Source of the DNA: Ruminococcus sp. YE71 | Lineage (GTDB): Bacteria > Bacillota > Clostridia > Oscillospirales > Ruminococcaceae | Direction: 5' to 3' | Length of the DNA: 64,000 bases | Assembly (NCBI RefSeq): GCF_900119155.1 | Contig: NZ_FPIR01000001.1 | Location: 124,001 to 188,000, forward strand | Shown here: positions 58,277 through 64,000 of the stretch, piece by piece | Numbering within the stretch: the first letter of the stretch is position 1 | Layout of the letters: each line of letters begins with the position of its first letter | Notes under the pieces: model-generated | The model's input: only the letters and a program-made list of their open reading frames with translations | Told to the model about the DNA's origin: nothing | Databases searched by the model: none | Position numbers and translations under genes: made by a program

Positions 58277-59094
58277 CAGTTGTTACCTCCTTCTCTTTTC
58301 ATGTTTCTTGCCTTATTGAAATCTCTGCGGTGATCCTTGGATCTGTCATCGCGGCGCTGTCTGCGCTTTCTGTCAGGTCTGTCGTTGGGGACCTTCTCAG
58401 CTCTCGGACCGAACTCGCCCTTGAGAACCTCGCCCTTGTAGATCCAAACCTTAACGCCGAGCTTACCGTAAGTTGTGTTAGCCTCAGCGAAACCGTAGTC
58501 GATGTCAGCTCTGATGGTCTGCAGCGGGATAGTACCCTCGTGATAAGCCTCGCTTCTTGCGATCTCAGCGCCCGCAAGTCTGCCGCTTACCTTAACCTTG
58601 ATACCCTTCGAGCCGAGCTTCATAGCTCTGCCGATGGACTGCTTCATTGCTCTTCTGAAGGAAACTCTGTCCTCAAGATCGTGAGCGATCTTCTCAGCAA
58701 CGAGCTGTGCGTTGATATCAGGCTGCTTAACCTCAACGATGTTGATCGAAACCTTCTTGCCGGTCATCTTCTCGATGTCGGTTCTGAGCTTATCGATCTC
58801 TGCGCCGCCTCTGCCGATCACGAGACCCGGCTTTGCGCAGTGTACGTGTACCTTGATCTTCTGACCGCCCTCGCTGTCAGCGAAACGCTCGATCTCGATC
58901 TTCGGAACGCCTGCGTATACGGTCTTGTTTGCCGGATTCTTGGAACGGGTATTCAGCTTCTTGTTGATGAACTCTCTGATGTTGTAGTCCTCTACGAGAG
59001 TGTCGCCAAAGTCGCTCTTACCTGCAAACCAACGGGAATCCCAATCTTTTATAACACCGACACGAAGTCCGTGCGGATTGACCTTCTGGCCCAT
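58276..59094 (-). CDS. rpsC: 30S ribosomal protein S3
   Basis: A 272-residue S3, part of the mRNA entry channel. It begins [20 protein letters not shown], has the KH domain around [20 protein letters not shown], and ends in an unusually long basic tail after residue 235 ([20 protein letters not shown]), about 40 residues beyond the typical S3 end. Such tails vary among Clostridia. Confidence 0.97.
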   Translation of the reverse strand: MGQKVNPHGLRVGVIKDWDSRWFAGKSDFGDTLVEDYNIREFINKKLNTRSKNPANKTVYAGVPKIEIERFADSEGGQKIKVHVHCAKPGLVIGRGGAEIDKLRTDIEKMTGKKVSINIVEVKQPDINAQLVAEKIAHDLEDRVSFRRAMKQSIGRAMKLGSKGIKVKVSGRLAGAEIARSEAYHEGTIPLQTIRADIDYGFAEANTTYGKLGVKVWIYKGEVLKGEFGPRAEKVPNDRPDRKRRQRRDDRSKDHRRDFNKARNMKREGGNN

Positions 59095-59107
59095 AAGTTT
59101 ACCTCCC

Positions 59108-59446
59108 TTAGTTTTCCTTTTCTTTGAGAACTACAGTAATGTGAGATGTTCTCTTGAGTATTCTGTAGGCTCTGCCCTGTGCTCTGGGCATGATTCTCTT
59201 CATGATAGGTCCGGGGCAAACGTAGCACTCTGCAACGTACAGATTCTTAGAATCCATGTTGTGGTTGTTCTCTGCGTTTGCAGCGGCGGACTTCAGGAGC
59301 TTCTCAAGATATTCACTTGCAGCCTTAGGTGTGTGCTTTACAGTTGCGAGTGCGACCTCGTAGTCCTTGCCTCTGATGAGATCGAGTACGATCTTCACCT
59401 TTCTCGGAGCTATTCTGGCAGTCTTTACAATTGCCTTTGCTTCCAT
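59108..59446 (-). CDS. rplV: 50S ribosomal protein L22
   Basis: A 112-residue L22 lining the exit tunnel. It shows [20 protein letters not shown] and, near the end, [20 protein letters not shown]. The length is normal. It lies between rpsS and rpsC. Confidence 0.98.
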   Translation of the reverse strand: MEAKAIVKTARIAPRKVKIVLDLIRGKDYEVALATVKHTPKAASEYLEKLLKSAAANAENNHNMDSKNLYVAECYVCPGPIMKRIMPRAQGRAYRILKRTSHITVVLKEKEN

Positions 59447-59467
59447 TTGAATTCCTCCTTCCCGCCG

Positions 59468-59752
59468 TTACTTCTTGCCGTTGTTCGACGTCTTCGAACC
59501 AGCGTGTCCCTTGAATGTTCTGGTCGGAGCAAACTCGCCGAGTTTATGTCCTACCATATCCTCAGTTACATAAACAGGAACGTGCTTTCTGCCGTCGTGA
59601 ACTGCGAACGTATGACCTACAAAGTCGGGGAAAATGGTGGAAGCGCGGCTCCAAGTCTTAAGAACCTTCTTCTCGCCTGCCTCGTTCATAGCTAATACTC
59701 TCTTCATGAGGGCTTCCTCAACGTAAGGGCCCTTCTTAACACTTCTTCCCAT
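59468..59752 (-). CDS. rpsS: 30S ribosomal protein S19
   Basis: A 94-residue S19 of the small-subunit head. It begins [20 protein letters not shown] and has TFPDF-like [20 protein letters not shown] and [20 protein letters not shown]. It lies between rplB and rplV. Confidence 0.98.
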   Translation of the reverse strand: MGRSVKKGPYVEEALMKRVLAMNEAGEKKVLKTWSRASTIFPDFVGHTFAVHDGRKHVPVYVTEDMVGHKLGEFAPTRTFKGHAGSKTSNNGKK

Positions 59753-59775
59753 GTGTCATCTGCCTCCTTTCAGCA

Positions 59776-60609
59776 TTACTTACCGTTTCTGCGCTTTACG
59801 ATATACTTATCGGAGCGATGGTGCTTAGCACGGGTCTTGTAACCGAGAGTAGGCTTGCCCCAAGGGGTAACAGGACCGGGACGTCCGATCGGGGACTTGC
59901 CCTCACCACCACCGTGCGGGTGATCACACGGGTTCATTACGGAACCTCTTACGGTAGGTCTCCAGCCCATGTGGCGCTTTCTGCCTGCCTTACCGATGTT
60001 CACGTTAGCGTGGTCGATGTTGCCTACCTGACCGATAGTTGCCATGCAGCCTATGGGAAGTCTTCTCATTTCGCCCGAGGGAAGTCTTACGAGTGCGTAC
60101 TTCTCTTCCTTACCCATCAGCTGAGCCATGTTACCAGCCGAACGAACGAGCTGTGCGCCCTTGCCGGGATAAAGCTCAAGGTTGTGGATGAAAGTACCAA
60201 CAGGGATTGCAGCAAGGGTAAGTGCGTTACCGGGCTTGATATCAGCCGAGTCGCCGCTTCTTACAGTCTCGCCAACCTTCAGACCTTCGGGTGCGATGAT
60301 ATATCTCTTCTCGCCGTCCTCGTACTCAACGAGTGCGATGAAGGACGATCTGTTAGGATCGTACTCTATTGTGAGAACCTTAGCGTCCATATCGAGCTTG
60401 TTTCTCTTAAAGTCGATCACACGGTATTTTCTTCTGACGCCGCCGCCTCTGTGACGAACGGTGATCCTGCCGTAGCTGTTTCTGCCGCTGTGCTTGTCCA
60501 TCGGCTCGAGCAGGCTCTTGCAGGGAGCTGTCTTGCTAAGACCCGAGTAATCGGTAACTGTCATACCTCTTCTACCCGGAGTAGTAGGCTTGTAGCTCTT
60601 TATTGCCAT
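59776..60609 (-). CDS. rplB: 50S ribosomal protein L2
   Basis: A 277-residue L2, required for subunit joining and the peptidyl-transferase centre. It begins [20 protein letters not shown] and carries the conserved [20 protein letters not shown] near the C-terminus with its essential histidine. It lies between rplW and rpsS. Confidence 0.98.
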   Translation of the reverse strand: MAIKSYKPTTPGRRGMTVTDYSGLSKTAPCKSLLEPMDKHSGRNSYGRITVRHRGGGVRRKYRVIDFKRNKLDMDAKVLTIEYDPNRSSFIALVEYEDGEKRYIIAPEGLKVGETVRSGDSADIKPGNALTLAAIPVGTFIHNLELYPGKGAQLVRSAGNMAQLMGKEEKYALVRLPSGEMRRLPIGCMATIGQVGNIDHANVNIGKAGRKRHMGWRPTVRGSVMNPCDHPHGGGEGKSPIGRPGPVTPWGKPTLGYKTRAKHHRSDKYIVKRRNGK

Positions 60610-60680
60610 TGTTATTCACTCCTTATAGTGTTTTGCAGGCGTCATAAAGGCGCCTATACATTGATCGCTTGCGGGGCTTA

Positions 60681-60974
60681 TCAATACATACCGTCAAAGA
60701 ATTCGATGGTCTTGTCGCCCTTGAGGGTCACGATAGCCTTCTTCCAGTCAGGACGGAAGCCTGCGTATCTGCCCATTCTCTTCTCCTTGCCCTTAACGCT
60801 GATGGTGTTGACCTTAGCAACCTCAACGTCGAAGAGCTTTTCAACGGCCTTAGCGATCTCAACCTTAGTAGCGTTCTTAGCTACCTTGAAGGTATACTTG
60901 CCGTCAGCGAGTCTGCTGATCGAGTCCTCGGTGATGATCGGCTTTAAGATGATATCAGATGCGATCTTTTCCAT
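60681..60974 (-). CDS. rplW: 50S ribosomal protein L23
   Basis: A 97-residue L23 at the tunnel exit, docking site for trigger factor and SRP. It shows [40 protein letters not shown] and [17 protein letters not shown]. The start overlaps the rplD stop by one base. Confidence 0.97.
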   Translation of the reverse strand: MEKIASDIILKPIITEDSISRLADGKYTFKVAKNATKVEIAKAVEKLFDVEVAKVNTISVKGKEKRMGRYAGFRPDWKKAIVTLKGDKTIEFFDGMY

Positions 60975-61597
60975 TATGCATATACCTCCTCGATCTTAGC
61001 TACAGCGTCCTTAGCCACGATGAACTTATCGCAGTTGAGGATATCGTATACACAGAGAGTGTTTACGGTTGCTGTCTTTACGCCGGGAATGTTAGCTGCG
61101 CTCTTTACGAGTACGGGATCTACACCGTCGGTAACGATAAGAGCCTTCTTCTCGGAGCCGAGTGCCTTGAGCATCTCAACTACGGTCTTGGTCTTGTAGC
61201 CGTCGAGTGCGATCTTGTCAACAACGATCATGTCGCTGTCAAGTACCTTAGAAGAGAATGCAGACTTCATAGCGAGTCTCTTTTCCTTCTTGTTGAGCGA
61301 GTAGCTGTAATCTCTGGGCTTAGGTCCGAGAGCAACGCCGCCGTGTGTCCACTGAGGAGCGCGGATGCTGCCCTGACGAGCGTGGCCTGTGCCCTTCTGT
61401 CTCCAGGGCTTTCTTCCTCCGCCGCTTACCTCAGTTCTGGTAAGAGTGGACTGTGTGCCCTGTCTCTGGTTTGCAAGGTAGTTAACTACCATTGCGTGCA
61501 TGATATACTTGTTAGGCTCGATGCCGAATACCTTATCATTAAGCTCAAGGTCGGATACTTTTGTGCCCTTCATATCTAAAACAGAAATTGTTGACAT
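60974..61597 (-). CDS. rplD: 50S ribosomal protein L4
   Basis: A 207-residue L4. In gammaproteobacteria L4 represses the S10 operon; whether it does so here is unknown, which matters for the leader attenuator found upstream. It shows [20 protein letters not shown], then [20 protein letters not shown] with the tunnel loop and [20 protein letters not shown]. Confidence 0.98.
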   Translation of the reverse strand: MSTISVLDMKGTKVSDLELNDKVFGIEPNKYIMHAMVVNYLANQRQGTQSTLTRTEVSGGGRKPWRQKGTGHARQGSIRAPQWTHGGVALGPKPRDYSYSLNKKEKRLAMKSAFSSKVLDSDMIVVDKIALDGYKTKTVVEMLKALGSEKKALIVTDGVDPVLVKSAANIPGVKTATVNTLCVYDILNCDKFIVAKDAVAKIEEVYA

Positions 61598-61615
61598 TAT
61601 TTGTTCCTCCTTCCG

Positions 61616-62251
61616 TTAAGCCTTTTTAACGGCATTCACGATTGTAACGGTGCCGTTCTTAGGACCGGGGATTGCGCCCTTGATAGCGATGAGGTTGTTC
61701 TCAACGTCTACCTTAACGATCTCCAGGTTCTGTACAGTTACCTTTTCATTACCTAAGTGACCAGGCATACACTTGCCCTTGTAGATTCTCGAAGGCGAGG
61801 AGCAAGCACCCATAGATCCTGCGTGTCTGTGAACAGGGCCTGTACCGTGGGTCTCCTTAAGTCTTGCGTTATTGAAACGCTTGATCGTGCCGGCATAACC
61901 CTTACCCTTGCTGGTACCGGTAACATCAACGATGTCGCCTGCTGCAAAGACGTCAGCCTTTACGATATCCTTTACGTTAAGAGCGGAGCAATCCTCGAAT
62001 CTGAACTCCTTGAGGGTTCTCTTGAGTGCAACGTCAGCCTTCTTGAAGTGACCTGCGAGAGGCTTGCTTACTCTTTTAGCTCTGATGTCGCCGAAGCCGA
62101 GCTGTACTGCGTCATAACCGTCGTTCTCTACGGTCTTCTTCTGAACGACTACGCAGGGGCCTGCTTCAACTACTGTTACGGGAATGACCTTTCCCTGCTC
62201 ATCGAAGATCTGAGTCATACCGATCTTCTTACCGATGATGCCTTTCTTCAT
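61616..62251 (-). CDS. rplC: 50S ribosomal protein L3
   Basis: A 211-residue L3. It begins [20 protein letters not shown] and has the conserved [20 protein letters not shown] near 125, with [20 protein letters not shown] and [20 protein letters not shown]. It is the second gene of the S10 operon, after a 94-base gap. Confidence 0.98.
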   Translation of the reverse strand: MKKGIIGKKIGMTQIFDEQGKVIPVTVVEAGPCVVVQKKTVENDGYDAVQLGFGDIRAKRVSKPLAGHFKKADVALKRTLKEFRFEDCSALNVKDIVKADVFAAGDIVDVTGTSKGKGYAGTIKRFNNARLKETHGTGPVHRHAGSMGACSSPSRIYKGKCMPGHLGNEKVTVQNLEIVKVDVENNLIAIKGAIPGPKNGTVTIVNAVKKA

Positions 62252-62345
62252 TTTCTGTTCCTCCTAAATGGTTATTGCTCGGACTTTTGCCGAGATGACC
62301 TGCATAAAGCTTCGTTGTAAAACCGCACGCGGTTTCATTGGGAGA

Positions 62346-62660
62346 TCAGCGGGTCTCCATTACGATGCTTACACCAGCAGGAAGTTCAAGGTTCTCAAGA
62401 ACGGAAGTTGTTTCCTTGGTAGGTCTGATGATGTCGATAAGTCTCTTGTGAGTTCTCATCTCGAACTGCTCACGGCTGTCCTTGTACTTGTGTACAGCAC
62501 GGAGAATAGTTACGATCTCCTTATCGGTAGGCAGCGGGATAGGTCCCGATACCTTAGCACCCGAACGCTTTACGACCTCAACGATCTTTGCTGCCGCAGC
62601 GTCTACAGTCGCGTGCTCATAGCCCTTGATCTTGATCCTGATCTTTTCATTGACTGCCAC
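62346..62660 (-). CDS. rpsJ: 30S ribosomal protein S10
   Basis: A 104-residue S10, also known as the antitermination factor NusE. It shows [20 protein letters not shown] and [20 protein letters not shown], ending [20 protein letters not shown]. It starts with GTG at 62660, preceded by AAGGAGG at normal distance. It is the first gene of the supercluster. A leader of about 320 bases with an internal terminator precedes it. Confidence 0.98.
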   Translation of the reverse strand: MAVNEKIRIKIKGYEHATVDAAAAKIVEVVKRSGAKVSGPIPLPTDKEIVTILRAVHKYKDSREQFEMRTHKRLIDIIRPTKETTSVLENLELPAGVSIVMETR

Positions 62661-62743
62661 TTAAAATCGCCTCCTTGTGCGCATAAAAGAATGTTTTGTG
62701 GGGGCGTCCAACTGCCTCTTAACTACTTTCCCGTGTGTTCCAT

Positions 62744-62794
62744 GTCTTATCCGATAAAAAAATCCGAAAACATTCGTTTCGGACACAATAAGAC
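62744..62794 (-). promoter_or_regulatory. S10 leader attenuator: intrinsic terminator with outer stem
   Basis: On the minus strand TCCGAAAC (62776-62783) pairs with GTTTTCGGA (62763-62771) around GAAT, followed by seven U (62756-62762): a complete intrinsic terminator between the promoter and rpsJ. GTCTTAT and ATAAGAC (62788-62794 and 62744-62750) can form a further 7-bp stem around it, and CGGA next to the latter could also compete for TCCG. The arrangement suggests regulated readthrough. Confidence 0.7.
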
Positions 62795-62943
62795 ACCGCT
62801 CATACCAAAGGCACAAAAGCCCTTCGCAAGAAGTACAAGCACACACAGTGTTCATTATCGCAGCCGCCCAATTTAAAATCGGACATACTCGGCGGAAATT
62901 ACCCGACGCACCGTCGGCAACCTCCCGCTTCAACGCATATCTT

Positions 62944-62968
62944 GATACGTCTGCCATACAGACGTATC
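62944..62968 (-). promoter_or_regulatory. 10-bp hairpin at the 5' end of the S10 leader
   Basis: GATACGTCTG (62944-62953) and CAGACGTATC (62959-62968) form a perfect stem with a 5-base loop, starting about 15 bases downstream of the predicted transcription start. It could protect the RNA 5' end or bind a regulator. Confidence 0.55.
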
Positions 62969-62988
62969 TGTTGCAGTCACGCATATAT

Positions 62989-63017
62989 ATTGTAACACAT
63001 CACCCACCCGATTGCAA
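62989..63017 (-). promoter_or_regulatory. sigma-A promoter of the S10 operon
   Basis: On the minus strand TTGCAA (63012-63017) and TACAAT (62989-62994), 17-base spacer, with an upstream AT-rich stretch (63030-63110) that could be an UP element. It is about 320 bases before rpsJ. Confidence 0.7.
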
Positions 63018-63123
63018 GCGCCCACCGCGTATTTTTACATTTTGTTCACATTCATCTTTGTAAATCTTTTCCCAACATTCTCTGATATTCTTGTACACTT
63101 TTACCAATCTCAGCAAACAAACC

Positions 63124-63155
63124 AAAACCGCACCCTGCCCGAAAGCAGAGTGCGG
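63124..63155 (-). terminator. intrinsic terminator after the pyruvate:ferredoxin oxidoreductase gene
   Basis: On the minus strand CCGCACTCTGC (complement of 63145-63155) pairs with GCAGGGTGCGG (complement of 63128-63138), with one mismatch, and is followed by four U, 35 bases after the stop. Confidence 0.75.
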
Positions 63156-63191
63156 TGTATGGCTTGCGCCTTAGTTACGCTTGTTCAAGAA

Positions 63192-64000
63192 TTACTTCTT
63201 GTCCTCGTCGTTGTAGAGCTTAGCGTATCTCAGCAGATAATCGTATCTGTCCTGAGCGTTCTTAACAGCCTTGGTGAACAGCTGCTCAGCTCTTTCGGGG
63301 TTCTGTCTTGCGAGAGCGTTGTAACGAACCTCGCCCATGAGGAACTCCTTGTAATCTGCCTTAGGCTCCTTGGAGTCAAGAACGAACGGGTTCTTGCCCT
63401 CAGCCTTGAGTGCAGGATTGTATCTGTACAGATGCCAGTAACCAGCCTCAACAGCCTTCTTCTCCTCGGTCTGAGCGATCTTCATACCGCCCTTGATACC
63501 GTGGTTGATGCAGGGAGCGTAAGCGATGATGAGGGACGGACCCGGATAAGCCTCAGCCTCAGCGATCGCCTTGATGCACTGGTTGTAGTCAGCGCCCATA
63601 GCGATGTGTGCAACATATACATAACCGTAGGTCATAGCGATTCCTGCGAGGTCCTTCTTCTTAACTTCCTTACCTGCTGCCGCGAACTGAGCGATAGCAC
63701 CTGTAGGAGTGGACTTGGAGGACTGTCCGCCGGTGTTCGAGTAAACCTCGGTATCGAATACGAAGATGTTTACGTCCTCGCCCGAAGCAAGCACGTGGTC
63801 AACGCCGGAGAAGCCGATATCATAAGCCCAGCCGTCGCCGCCGAATACCCACATGGACTTCTTGCGGAGGTAATCCTTGTCCTTGAGGATCTCGTCAGCA
63901 GCCTTGGTCTTGGACTTAACGAGAGCAGCTACGAGCTCATCGGTAGCAGCGGAGTTCTTTGCACCGTCGTTAGCGGTTGCAAGGAAGTTCTCGCAAGCGT
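63192..64000 (-). CDS. nifJ: pyruvate:ferredoxin (flavodoxin) oxidoreductase, C-terminal part
   Basis: Oxidatively decarboxylates pyruvate to acetyl-CoA, reducing ferredoxin; this is the main pyruvate enzyme of anaerobic Clostridia and feeds AdhE. Only about 269 codons are in the window; the start lies beyond the right edge. Reading from the edge gives ACENFLATANDGAKNSAATD, then the TPP-binding block MWVFGGDGWAYDIGFSGVDH, VLASGEDVNIFVFDTEVYSN and TGGQSSKSTPTGAIAQFAAA. The end (PKADYKEFLMGEVRYNALAR) is typical of the single-chain enzyme of about 1170 residues. The internal ATG at 63854 is not the start. Confidence 0.95.
   Translation of the reverse strand, partial: ACENFLATANDGAKNSAATDELVAALVKSKTKAADEILKDKDYLRKKSMWVFGGDGWAYDIGFSGVDHVLASGEDVNIFVFDTEVYSNTGGQSSKSTPTGAIAQFAAAGKEVKKKDLAGIAMTYGYVYVAHIAMGADYNQCIKAIAEAEAYPGPSLIIAYAPCINHGIKGGMKIAQTEEKKAVEAGYWHLYRYNPALKAEGKNPFVLDSKEPKADYKEFLMGEVRYNALARQNPERAEQLFTKAVKNAQDRYDYLLRYAKLYNDEDKK

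Overview
The window looks like chromosomal DNA of a Gram-positive gut or rumen Clostridia of the Ruminococcus / Oscillospiraceae type. Grounds for this are the S10-spc-alpha ribosomal gene order with rplQ last, a zinc-type S14, a zinc-type adenylate kinase, strong TTGACA-17-TATAAT promoters, a GTP-type PEP carboxykinase, AdhE and pyruvate:ferredoxin oxidoreductase (fermentative anaerobe), and an alpha/beta small acid-soluble spore protein. The genus is an inference; no 16S gene is present.

Layout. 1-6.7 kb: amino-acid genes (hom and its ACT-domain partner on the minus strand, ilvA on plus), a DUF1846 gene, a TM2 protein and a RidA deaminase. 7.2-12.8 kb: one 1865-residue minus-strand protein that fuses a transglutaminase-like domain, a DUF4011/SF1 helicase, a restriction-like nuclease domain and DUF3320. 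13.3-20.7 kb: minus-strand central carbon genes (icd, acn, pckG) interrupted by a TraX-family membrane cluster. 21.4-27.9 kb: a small membrane protein, a two-gene ABC exporter and an OmpR-type two-component system. 28.2-32.5 kb: ROK regulator, SH3 membrane protein, two NUDIX hydrolases flanking a tRNA-Gly(CCC), and a lipoprotein. 33.1-37.8 kb: cobQ-cbiC, a candidate structured RNA, then a DUF2975/XRE/membrane-protein operon. 37.8-46.5 kb: adhE, a probable pseudokinase, a divergent CbiB, a spore protein gene, a broken lipoprotein gene and a GGDEF-EAL protein. 46.9-62.7 kb: the uninterrupted minus-strand ribosomal supercluster rpsJ to rplQ (31 genes, with secY, adk, map, infA, rpoA). 63.2-64 kb: the 3' end of pyruvate:ferredoxin oxidoreductase.

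The most striking non-coding feature is a dense set of two interspersed repeat families. Family A is a GC-rich hairpin with MITE-like ends (TGAGTGCGGG). Family B is a hairpin with an AAAATCGGCA / TGCCGATTTT stem, a conserved CCGAAAGGC loop and a conserved CGATTCGAGTG flank. At least eight copies of each occur between genes from 1 to 47 kb and none occurs in the ribosomal cluster. Six of the eight B copies lie just upstream of a gene start, in the same orientation relative to that gene. In three places A and B form one composite unit.

Other points worth attention are an intrinsic terminator in the S10 leader (attenuator candidate), a terminator lying inside an ORF before its stop codon, and the unlabelled hairpin-rich transcription unit at 35.4-35.7 kb. 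No CRISPR array, prophage, integrase or transposase was seen.
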